64,000 nt of DNA, from the NCBI GenBank assembly GCA_013115135.1, contig JABANP010000214.1, positions 1 to 64,000 on the forward strand, in the 5' to 3' direction. The notes under the pieces are model-generated. The model did no database searches. It was not told the DNA's origin and was given only the letters and a program-made list of their open reading frames with translations. The position numbers were made by a program, and so were the translations under genes. Each line of letters starts with the position of its first letter. Position 1 is the first letter of the stretch. This document shows positions 33,201 to 43,956 of this stretch, one piece after another. This DNA is from Perkinsus olseni. Taxonomy: Eukaryota > Perkinsozoa > Perkinsida > Perkinsidae.

Positions 33201-36200
33201 TAGGACGCTCTTATGACCATTGGGCACGATCGTCTCGGTCTTGACTTCGGTGATATCACCACACACGTGCTCGGAGTCTACGGGCGTGCACACTGCTGTT
33301 GGCTCCCTTTCCATGTCCCACTGCAGCAAGGGCCACATGAATATCCGCAAGATGCTGCCGCCAACAATGGCCGACAGTTCGTTCGCTGAGCCCTTCACAA
33401 CCAGTGTTAGCTGAGCGTCATTACCGCTGAGAGCCGAGCCGGTGGTCAACTCCCTCACTTGGTTGTTGCCTCCAGTGACTGCTAGGCCACCAGGTATCAG
33501 GAAGTGAGGATCAGTGACCCCTCCCTCCTGGTACGGCCAAGCGAGTCGAGCAGTGGTCGGCCCATCTCCAAGGCGGTGTAAGGGAGCGCTCTCTAGTGCA
33601 ACCATCGAGATGATGCGGACATACTCTTGGTCACTCGACTGCCCCGCGAAGCCTGCCATGTTCATGACGATCTTATAGCTGGTGTCCGGCCTCAGTCCAC
33701 TACGACGATCGAAAACGATGAAGAACTCTCTGTAGGAGTCGTAGGACCGGTAGTAGCAGCCCTTGGGCATCGGAAAGCCGTTCTCAGTGTCGTCACTCCA
33801 CAGCTCTTTGAACAGCTTCCCACAGACGTATTGCCGGGCCTCCTCGAGCTCATCTTCACTCGCGTTGTTGTCATCGATTTCCGGGCTCTCGGTGCCCGAG
33901 TAATAGGCCTCCAGAAAACCCGTGTCCAGGAAGATTATCTTCAACTGCGTCAGCTCCGTGGACTGAGTGTAGTGCTTTCCGATAGCCCCGCTTGCCGTCT
34001 TGAACGAGATGACACCAGGAGCCCGCACCCCTAGAGCCGTAGTTGACAGGGACACGGAAGTTGCTGCCATCGGGAAGGGGTCGACAAATGATATGTGCCC
34101 TGCCTCAGCGACGTAGTTGCCGTTGCCGCCATACGACCAGCAGACTTTCAAGTCGTGCTTCTCGGCAGTAGCTTTGATCTCCTCTTTCGTTATAACGCGG
34201 TTCAGGACAGTCCACGCACCGAAAGAAGAGCCTGTTGCAAAGACAGGCCGCCTGCTCTCCGGCCAGCCTATGTTGACTGCGAATTTCGTCAGAGTGCCAT
34301 CCAAGGCTGTGACTGTATGACCCACGAAATAGGTATCAGCCAGTGAGGCATTGTTAGTGTTGTAGTCTGCGAACTCATAGACGCCTTGCATCGCCGCGAC
34401 CATGTCGTCGTTGCAGGGGTTATCGGCGACGGTTGAATCACACTCAATACCGGAGGTGATGATGAGAACGTCCCCTGTTCTGAGGTAGGGCGCTCCAGAG
34501 AAGTAGAGGTAGGTCATGGTGTCGCTGCTGACTTCAAGTCGAGTGATGAAGGCTCTATCGCAGTTGCTGTTCTGAACGTCACAGTTGATCTGGTCGAACC
34601 TTGGTGTAATGCCAGCTATGTTCGTTTCTGACCCTGCCACACTTGATGCTGTGGCGCATCTTGTCGGGCACCCGACCTGAACACTCGGTTCCACATCGAG
34701 TGGGTTGCCACCGTTGTCCAGGCAGCTGGCTTCCGCGCGTATGATCCTAACAGTGTCCTCGCTACTTAGACCCCACCCTGTGTATTCGAACCGTACGCCA
34801 ATGTTAGTTGCAAAGGACCATCGCTGGCCGGCCGTCGGCCCTCTGATAGTCAAGCGCAGAATGAGGCTCCAAGCGGCACTGTCGAGGCACTGGTATGTGG
34901 TGGGGTCCGTCAAGGCACAGTAGCAGACGGCCATGATGCCGGCCCTGGTGGCGAGAAGAGTATCCGATAGGTCGCTGTGGTTGGTCTTATTGGTGAAACC
35001 CATTTGGTATGGGAAACTGCTGTGCTGAAGCCCTCTGTATCTCCCAGCCGTTGATTCGTAAAGAGCAGGCACATAGTCGGTATCCCAAGGCCGGGATTGG
35101 CAGTCGGTATCGGTCATCGATCCATCATCATCACTGAGCAGCTTAACGATACCGTTATCCTGCAGGCCAAGGGTCATCTGGTCGGAGGTGTGGTTGAGCC
35201 AACGGTTGAAGGTCAAAGTGCCGTTACGATTCACATACCGCAAAAAGGCGTACTCCTCCACCGTATCGCCATAAAAGGCATAGCCGCTGGAAGGCCGGAA
35301 GGGGTGCAGTGAAAACTGTCCGACTTTAAACCAGCTTGTGGAAGTCTCACAAGATCCGTGGCAAAAACACACATCGAACTCCTTGGCCGAGTTGAAGTTC
35401 AACTTCTCGTGATCAGTCCAGCCCGCGTCGAATACGTAAGCTGGTGTGCCGTTGGCTGGCAGGCCGAACTCCTTCCGGTCCTGCCGGTAGCCGCCGTGGA
35501 GAGTGCAGTTGGTCGGACTATAGCAAGTGGCTGGAGTAGGGAGCATGTCCGTGTGGCTGGCCCCATGGCAGCCATGGGCGATGGGAGTCGTGGTCCAGCT
35601 AGGAAGGTTAAACGCCGATCCATGGCGAGAGGCGTCCGCGATGGCGACCACCTTCAGGCGACTGTCTAGATTGAACTCGCAGGCCCCTGGTGGACAATCA
35701 ACCCTGACGCTGAACTTCTGGCCCGGGAGTGACCGCTGTGAAGTAGTTGTCAGCGCAAGGCTGCAGGAAGGGACTGCACAGCCTCACTGTGTATATCTGA
35801 ATGATTCCGATCTGCTGCACGTACCTGATGGAAAGCAGCAGTCGTACTGGCGATGGCAGTAGCCGAACGGAGTAGCTTACTCATCGAAAGGCATCACATT
35901 TTCCGCCTACTGTAGCGTCGTAGTCTGGACAGTAGCAGGCCGCCACGGACGTCGCTGCGAACTTTGTCGTTCCATTGAGCCACCCTACTGTTTGCGGAAT
36001 CTTCACTTCCAAGTCGCTCTTCAGGCCATCGGTGCTCAACATATACCCGCCGGTCATGTTGCAGCTGCCACCAGCATCACAGATGACCCCTGAGGGGTAG
36101 GTCGATCCGCAGGTCTGTACAGTATATGACGCCTGTGACCCCGTAGTAGAATCGTAGGTGGCGGCAAAGCTAGCCGACCAGGTGAGCTTGCCGGGAGCGT

Positions 36201-37283
36201 CCGATGGCGTGAAGGAATCGTAGTTGACAATGCAGCTATCGGCGGCACTGCGGGCATTCCACAACGCCCAACACCGGAAGGGCCTCGAAGCCAGACAGTC
36301 TCGGTCCTCACAGTTGACGCTGACGCCACTAACGTGTATTGATATGTCTGGTGTGTCTGTCTTCCCGCTAGAGAATGAACCTGACAGAAAGCGCAGTTGA
36401 GGGAGGGCCTTCTTTGAAGGGCTCACCATCCGAGGAGTAACACAGACGATAGATACCGCCCATCTTGAAGGTCAAGGGGGTAAGCGTGGTGACAGCCCCG
36501 CTAGTGGTCTGCCCATAAAGCAAAGCCGCTGGTGTAGTGACAGTGTCTGTTGTAGCTGCATGAGGTGTTTCAGCCCAGGGGTCGGACACTCTCGCTGGGC
36601 CTGCTAGCTGCGAGCTGGCATGCCCAGCCAAGCAGTAGCCATTCTGCACCTGAGAGGAGGATTCTCGCTATGAAGGCTGTCAACACTACGGCCATGCCTG
36701 CTCCCTACCGTCGCGGTGTCCGGCTCTCCTATCACAAAAGTGAGCCTGGCTTGATCGACGCTGAACTGATCGCCGTTACGCAGACGTATAGCCAACCACT
36801 GGTATCTGACACAGGCGATACCACTCCATCCACGATTCAAGACACTGCAAGCCTCACTCGAGACCAGCATAGAGTGCGTTGAGGTCCTTGAAGCTCTGCT
36901 GGTAACCACGATTGAGGGGAGTACTCTCGCTGGGCTCCAGCACCTCCACCTCGGTGTTCGCTTGAACGAAGGCGTCCGTGATAGTAGCCTACACAACAAA
37001 GTTAACACAAGGGCTGCACCGTTGTGCTATTTTCTGAAGGTCGGATAACCCGAAGGACGTCCTGCACCTCCTCAGAGGAGAAATTGGCAAGCGGATAGCA
37101 CTCAATCTCCCAGGTGCTCTCACCAAGTTTCTCTTGCTTTCCGAAGTGATGCGCTCCTTTCTGAGTGATGATGACTCGCTCGCAGTTGAACCGCCGTTGA
37201 TACAGACGGCTGCCAGCAGAAGTGCAGCCGACAATGGCGAAAGCCGGCGACGCCACACTCGCCGTAGAGCAGCTGCTGTCATT
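24271..37283 (-). CDS. Giant secreted modular protein (many exons; possibly more than one gene)
   Basis: The ATG at 37283 opens a signal peptide (LSPLSAALLLAAVCINGG). Minus-strand exons then cover almost the whole interval; the longest, about 35651-32952, is open for some 900 codons. A module recurs throughout. It has a strand pair like YILVNAPRHFDFGKACLV (32300), LYLVAPPDFTFGSPDCL (26830) or VLMLTAPSDFTF (29650). A gap with a cysteine follows, then a helper segment such as YVFRLRIHSNPLTNPVDNMW (29950) or YGFRLRIVNPI (32000). Others share PVLGKL starts (32440, 31600). The N-terminal third has CYC/CFC motifs (CYCPDYD, CFCHGSC, CYCALTDP). Introns are 40-60 nt where traced. I estimate 3,500-4,000 residues, with no membrane anchor seen. 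The family was not recognised; a surface or wall protein is plausible. A stop/donor conflict at 35881-35889 may split it into two genes. Confidence 0.5.
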
Positions 37284-38321
37284 ATTTCATACACAAGTCA
37301 ACTTCAGTCCACGGCAAGTCCTTCTAATCCGAGCTCAAGATCACAGCGAGGCCCTCATGTACTGCCCGAGTTTAATGTGATCGCCGCGCACTGTACAGTA
37401 CGCCGGCCTGTGCAAATCTTGTTACTCCTCAACCTATTCTGTGTGCATCACACAGCCCCACCGTACGTAAATTGACAAATCCAATACGGACTAGATGATT
37501 GAGTTAAAGGGCTATCGAAACATTCTAGCTGGCGTTTTGAGGAAGCACTGCCCTCCTTCCTTTGCATCAGCACGGCCGAGAAGGACAACGAGCGAGCAAG
37601 AAAGAAATGGTAGAGCAACCCCTCAAGCCTGGTACATATAGTTGAATCAAATGTAATACAGCTCAAACTCCTTCGCTACTACTACTATTATCATCGTAAC
37701 ATCTAGCAATTAAGGTGGGTACAACAATGGCGAAAACAACAACAACTACCCCAGCAAGCGCTCTCGCCGCTGAGCGCATACCGAACGGGCCCCGGGCTTT
37801 TTACTAGACACCCGATAGGAAATAGCAGACGATACAGCAGACCCCTCATGAGCAGATGTTGAGTTGCACGAGTTGGTAGTAATGGCGGTATATGGTAGGG
37901 CAGCTAGTGTTGAGGCTGAAGCAGAGCTAGCAGCAGCAGCACCGACAGCAGAGGCATCCGACAGCAAAGCAGCATAAAAACTCAAAACTAGAGAAGGATG
38001 GCGACTCAAGTTGTTGTCTATATGACGACAAGCAGTAGAGGGGTGCGCATCGGGGGCAATAGTGATGATGGTAGTAGTAGAAGGAATCGACCTTATGGCC
38101 AACATCATTAATGGCTTATTATCAATAACCAACAGCAGCTACTGCTACAACGACGACGACGACAACAACAACGCTAATGGTGATTAAGATGATACCTGCC
38201 GCACTGGAGCTCCAAATGATATGGTACAAGATACTGACGGAGCTCCTTGTACGGAACAACGGGAGGGGATATAATGGCGACCAGTAGCAGCGGCAAAATC
38301 TCACCGTTCATATAATGACTG
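37284..38321. other. Intergenic, microsatellite-rich
   Basis: This contains short ACT/ACG/CAA-type simple repeats (for example 37680-37745 and 38145-38175). A minus-strand low-complexity frame at 37746-38132 reads Ser/Ala/Thr and is probably 3' flank of the Mei2-like gene rather than coding. Confidence 0.45.
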
Positions 38322-39692
38322 TCAGCGGAGGCTCTTCAAACCCCCGCCTTCACCGCTCGCACGACTCCCACCGCGGCTTCTAAGATTCGACTCGCAAATT
38401 GGGTTTGCCATCGCCACGGCCACTGGCAGCGCTATGTGCGGAGCTCTTGGAAGCTCTTCTATGGTCTTCACCGCCGCCGCCTCCACCGTTCGACATGCGA
38501 TGGAAGGCCCTCTCCGGTGGGGGAAGGGGACCATCAAACCGTTGCGGAAGCATACAGGCTTGTACTCGTCAGGGATGGTACCTCGGGCCGCAGACTTGCG
38601 GAAATGATCAACATTGGCCTTCAACCCCTGCACTCGAGCCGGGCACACTTCGCAGACCTTATGCGACTTATACAAGGGCAGCTTCTGACCGTGGAATTCT
38701 TGAGTGAATCTTTCGACCTCATCCACATTAACAAAGTTGATGAAGGCGTACCCGAGGTTGCACTGATTCTGGAAGTCCATCGGCATATAGAAGAAGTCCA
38801 TGCTCATAGCAAAGCCCTTATCTCGGATAACCTCACGGAGAGCCTCTGGAGAGAATCTGTTGGGGATGTTGCGGAACATCACCGTTGTATTCGGCCCGTC
38901 ATGAGGAGGAGTCTCCCGATTGTATCTTATTGGTCCGCCTCCCTTCCTTACAGGTGCTCCTTGCTGTGAAGGGAATCTCGAACCCGTAGGGGCAGCAGTA
39001 GTAGAGGGACGGGTGCCTGCAGATTTCTGAGCTGCCTGGCCCTTCTTAGGAGGCGACATCGGCTGTAGTGGTTGGGGCGATTTCTGCTCTTGTTGCTGTT
39101 GGGTGTATGAGGGGAAGGCCTGAGGCGACGGTGCCTGAGGTGACTGCGGCACAGAAGTCGGGGGAGTGTCTTGAACTGGCATGAGAGGTGGGGTCGCCAG
39201 CAGACCATCCAAATGAGCGAGTACGCTGGCTGAAGCCGGATCTGGTGAGGGACATGACCCCAGTAGGCCTTCTTCCTCATCGTCATTAACTTCTTCTATT
39301 CCCTCCAACCCAGGCTGATGCTGCGGTTTACGCAGAGAAGTCGGAGGCATGTACGACGGGAAGGGCCCCAGATTGAGTCCACCATCATCGTTGCCAAAGC
39401 TATCCTCAATTCTATACGGATTGACATACTGCAGCTCCTGCGTAGCCGGATCATACTCGCCTATCAGCACCGAGGCATCCGTCTTATTAGCCGTCATATC
39501 ACTCTGACTTCGCTGTCTACACATCTCCTGCAGAGTTGGTGGCGCCCCCACAGTCTCCTCCTCGAAGTGCACCACGGAGTTCTTCAACAATAATTTCACC
39601 GTCGATGGCCGTCTGTTCAAGTCCGGCTCATCATCACCCTCCAGAACGCCCCACCGCTTCCAACAGCAGGGTCGTTGTAGCTGCTGCCCCAT
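38322..39692 (-). CDS. Mei2-like RNA-binding protein
   Basis: A single uninterrupted 456-codon frame starts at an ATG at 39692. Residues about 1-270 are disordered, rich in Pro, Gln and Ser, with an acidic patch. Residues about 275-400 are the special C-terminal RRM of Mei2 proteins: NTTVMFRNIPNRFSPEALRE (RNP2 region), DFFYMPMDFQNQCNLGYAFINF (the family hallmark containing RNP1), KVCEVCPARVQG, and a closing YKPVCFRNG. In fission yeast Mei2 promotes meiosis by binding RNA, and plant AML proteins act in development. Here a role in stage or cell-cycle control is inference. The lack of introns in a region of intron-rich genes is notable. The C-terminal 55 residues after the RRM are lineage-specific. 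Confidence 0.88.
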   Translation of the reverse strand: MGQQLQRPCCWKRWGVLEGDDEPDLNRRPSTVKLLLKNSVVHFEEETVGAPPTLQEMCRQRSQSDMTANKTDASVLIGEYDPATQELQYVNPYRIEDSFGNDDGGLNLGPFPSYMPPTSLRKPQHQPGLEGIEEVNDDEEEGLLGSCPSPDPASASVLAHLDGLLATPPLMPVQDTPPTSVPQSPQAPSPQAFPSYTQQQQEQKSPQPLQPMSPPKKGQAAQKSAGTRPSTTAAPTGSRFPSQQGAPVRKGGGPIRYNRETPPHDGPNTTVMFRNIPNRFSPEALREVIRDKGFAMSMDFFYMPMDFQNQCNLGYAFINFVNVDEVERFTQEFHGQKLPLYKSHKVCEVCPARVQGLKANVDHFRKSAARGTIPDEYKPVCFRNGLMVPFPHRRGPSIACRTVEAAAVKTIEELPRAPHIALPVAVAMANPICESNLRSRGGSRASGEGGGLKSLR

Positions 39693-39969
39693 GCTTCTTG
39701 CTCCTCTTGGTCGTTTTTATCGAGATCGGCGATGACCGGCGACGGCTGCGGCACCGAAGGTGGCTCACCAAAATGGTCCATCATTCACTGCTCTATCAAT
39801 GAGGGGAAATGGCTCAACAACTACCGATGCCTTAAAGAAATTCGCAAGTTCCGCCAGAACCACACGACACCCTCCGCAACGCGACTCTCAACAGCTTCAG
39901 AAACATGCCCACGGTAATGGGGCAGACGGGAAACAAGCATGTCACCGCGGCAAACACGGACGATCATCG

Positions 39970-42900
39970 TCAGGCGTTTCCACGCACATCAGTCTTACTC
40001 TGAGGCCCATCAAGTAGTACGATAAGCCGCCCTCGTCGATTCACTACCTTGGGTGCCATGAACCTCCCCGAGCCTGGCGTAGGGTAGAGAGTGTTCTCCT
40101 CGGTCGTCAAGGACTTCACCAGATTGAACTGCTGCCGCCGTTTGTTCAAATGCCATTGCCATTTATTCATCACAGGCTGCCAAGCGAACCTGCGGTGAGT
40201 ACTACCATAACAGCAGCCCTAGAGCGGCCTCCTCACCTAGTGAACCCTGGCCGGACCTCCAGTGGTGATACCAATACATTGCCGCGCTTCTTGCCATGCA
40301 GTAGATGCCTACAACGATAGCAAGGTCCTCGACAGAGGAAGTCCTCTCCACCAACCTCCTCTCATGGCGAATCATATGACCCTTCTGGTCGTATCGTCGA
40401 CGGACTTCCTTGAACCACCGATCAGGCCAGTGCACCCAATGGTCCCCCGGTGCCATCAGGTGAGCATACCTTCACCATCAAGCAAAGAGAAGTCGCCGAG
40501 GCTTCTGAAGACATTACTTTTTGCCTTCCCCATTGGCCACAGTCCTCCGGCTCATTATCATGCTAGTTGTCCGAGTAATAGCCCTTGTCCTCGACAACCA
40601 CGACAGCTCCCCTTCGAATTTCAACTCTACATTATGCAGACCCATGATGTAGACCCAAGGCAAGTACCTTCAGAGCCGACCTAAACTACCGCGCGCCACG
40701 AAATTCCTCGCACCGTCGATTGCACAGGATGCCCGACTCGGCGGGCAAGGGCAGTATCTTGCATTTTTGGCCGTACTCCCTCGCTATGACCGGGGCGTGC
40801 AGGGTCCGACTGCTGTCTAAATCAATGAACTGAAAGAAGAAGCGAAGCCGTCAACCAGCGAGGCTCGATGCCACAGCCTTGCCTGCAGTCTCTTGAGGGC
40901 CTGCATGGCTGCATCAGCCCGTGCTGTAGTAATAGTATTGCCATACCCAACACCGAAGCCGTACACTCCTTTACCATTACCAACCATGAGGATACATCGG
41001 TAGTAGTATCTAAGTGCATCATCAACGCCCGCATGGACGACAACCCCGGCCCTACACGCGGCCATTAGGGGCCATAGAGCATAGCCTAGAGACAGCCATC
41101 AAGTGCTGCCGCAAACCCTCGTAGTTGAGGAGGGGATCCGTCACATTCTGCTGCCGCAGATACCTATCGATGCGCTGCTGCTGTTCTTAGACGGGACTTC
41201 TACCAAAAGTCCTACATTTGCCGACGGGCGTCATAGACAGCATTCAGAGGTTGCTTCCACTTCCAGTCAACCGAGTTCTCATCTGGTCGCACAGCCTAAA
41301 TCATTACCCCCACGCAGTCGAGAGGACCTCCCGCAAGTTTCACTGCGCCACGAAATGTCTCACCGGTCCCATAGTCTTATAGCTTTGAACCTCGCTCTCT
41401 ATGATTTGCTCCACTGGAGTCTTCGAGAAGCTGTTTGACGAACTCCTGAGATGCACTCGCCTCCGCGCCCATCACCGCCCTCTACCCGACTACCTTGAAC
41501 TCCTCATCATTCCTTTCCCGCTGTACGGCCAGGACCCTCGAGGCGTCGCCGATGTCCATCAGCCTGTCGATCTGTTCATCAGAAAGATAAGGGTTCTCGG
41601 GCAACGCAGCCAACTCCTCTGGTATCTACCACCACGATGGTACTCACAGAGCAGACCACGCAGCAGCTCCTACGGATTTAGAAGGCAGACCGTGAAGGAG
41701 TTTATACGGGTCCGTCGCCTCGAAGTCCAACAGGTTAGGCTTCCCACGGGCTGCTGCCTTGAGCATCATACTGGCCACGTTCATGTCCGCCGGTGTCGTC
41801 TGGCGAATCAGCGGCACCTAGCGTCAGACCGTGATGAGCGCTGTGAGAGCGGTCCGCTGACATTTCCCTTTGGGATGTGCTTCTCGATATCCTCTATATT
41901 CATCTTCAGCCAATTGCCAAGGCCTATCTTCTCGAGGTCGTGTACCAGGGTCTTGAACTGTCCCAGCAGGCCGTTCCTGTGGGCGGCTTTTAGGTGCTGC
42001 TGCATCCCCGCCCGTACTACTCCTCTGGGTCGAACTCAAAGAACTTGGCGAAGCTCTCGAACCACTTGCCGGCGTCTTGCACCGGGAACTCGAGGTTCCG
42101 ATCATCCACCAGAGTGGCCGGGAGGGGATACCTGAGCGGCCATCCCGTCATTCTCTCTGAGGGGAGGCGGCTGTCTTCAGCTGCTGGGACAACGCCACTA
42201 CGATTACGCAAGTCTATTGAAAAGATATAATTCGACCAACAGGCGTCACGAGGCATCGCCGCCGCGGCCAAATTCCCATCGACCTACGTGTCGTAAATAA
42301 AGTCCTCACCAAAACTATACCACTCCTCCGTGCCTGCGTAAGAGCATCATCGTCATCAACCCCACTCAGGTCTATGCTCCAGCATACCCTTCTTGGGTGC
42401 CTTGTGTAACCATATCTTCCTATGCTCCTTCTGATTGTGTACGACACGTTGAAGATGTCCCCTCAGCCAGTCCGCCACATCAGTATCCGGCAGCCTGAGG
42501 AGCGATACTGCCGGTGGCCCTCATGGCAGATCTGGTGTACTCGGCGATGGCAGGGGGCATGAGCTGCTTCAACCTAGGCCAATGGTTGAACATGAACTCA
42601 TCAACATACTCAGGATCCTTCCGCAAGGGGAAGGCGAACATCACGCTCTCCACCAAACGCTGAAACCTGAGAGGAGCCATCCAACCGTCACCAACACCAG
42701 GACGGCCGACCTCAAAGGGTCACCCTGAGCTGGCAGCTCCTCTGCCTTCTTGATGCCCAAGCATGATGCAATGTACCTAGCACACGCTATCAGAAGACGC
42801 TGCTCGTGGGAGCCCTTCTCTCTACTCCAAATCATCACATAAGCTCCCTGCATGCAGCCTCCAGTGCTATCAGGAAGGCCTTTGGGTTGACTACTGGCAG

Positions 42901-43800
42901 CTGGAACTGGAAGGGGTCTACCACCTCATTCTTCAACTGACATCAACACAGCAAACGAGTGCCCACGCTGGATGCACTCATCTCGTGGGCACCTGCAGTT
43001 TGTCTCGAGGGAGAACAGCCCCCGTCTGGTTAGGGGCCACCCCTCGACCACTCTCCATCATATTCAGTCTATTCATCTTTGCCTTCATACCTGCTCACCG
43101 AGGACTGGCCCATAGCCTACTGTGGGCAATACGTACTGAGCACTGCATCCTCTTGGTAGAACGGCAGGGCATCTGGTCGCAATGCCCGATACACACGCAG
43201 ACCTTCGTTAACCTGGAGAGTACTACTTGAAGGACCTCATGACTCCTCAACTGTCTGACTGGCTAGAGCTAACCGCCCGGTAGAGAGCTTCATGATCAAG
43301 ACGTCAGTCGGGAGGGCCCCTCTCGCGGGTGTGGCGAGGCACGTACAGTAGATCGCAACACTTGCTCCTTCTCAGCAGCCAGCTTCCTAACATCCCTCTT
43401 AGACTCCAGCAAAGCATTCCGCTCCTCCTCGCCGAACAACGAACCGATCTGATGATGACCATCGCCCACTTCAGTCAGGAGAACCCGACGCAGCAACCGC
43501 CCACCTGCTGTTTGGTCAGCATGGTGTCCCTGGCATGCTTGTCCTTCTCCCTCCTCAATACCGACATCTCCGGAGCTTGGTCGAAATGATCCAAGTACTT
43601 GTGCCTTCGTATGCCCATCCGACTAATCAGCTTCCCCTGAGCATACACTCAGTGCCTGCAGGAGCCGCCATAGGCCTGCCCTCTCTATTACTATCCGCCC
43701 TGGGACCTTGGGAAGGGTGTTGATTTGCGCCATTACCTCGGCGAGAAGAAGCTCGCCTAGTGCCACCCAGAGAGAAAGCAACTACATCGCTGATACACCA
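39970..43800 (-). CDS. Mitochondrial small ribosomal subunit protein uS5m
   Basis: Many short exons lie on the minus strand. The key exon (about 41065-40840) reads YYYRCILMVGNGKGVYGFGV, then GYGNTITTARADAAMQALKR, the glycine-rich core of ribosomal protein S5. It is followed by LHAPVIAREYGQKCKILPLP and GLHNVELKFEGELSWLSRTR, matching the C-terminal S5 half (assembly helix region). The last exons give DHWVHWPDRWFKEVRRRYDQ and RFAWQPVMNKWQWHL and end at 39970. Upstream exons (43620-41400) encode basic and coiled-coil segments such as MSVLRREKDKHARDTMLTK, FNHWPRLKQLMPPAIAEYTR and LLGQFKTLVHDLEKIGLGNW. These could be a mitochondrion-specific N-terminal extension or, less likely, a separate gene. 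The 5' limit is uncertain. The basic, long extension favours mitochondria over a plastid. Confidence 0.65.
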
Positions 43801-43956
43801 GGAGGCCGCCGACCATACTCGAGGCGTTAAGTGTCTAATTGAAACTATTGTTACTTTTCTATAAGTACAGATCGTAGTCAACGTAGACTGTGGGCACACG
43901 TGCTCACTAGAAGGAGGAACTCGGAAATGAGTGGATTGATACCACAACATGCCCAA

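Noticed and set aside
37746..38132. Ser/Ala/Thr-rich minus-strand frame after the Mei2-like gene
   Set aside because: Composition follows simple trinucleotide repeats; it has no start context and no exon partner.
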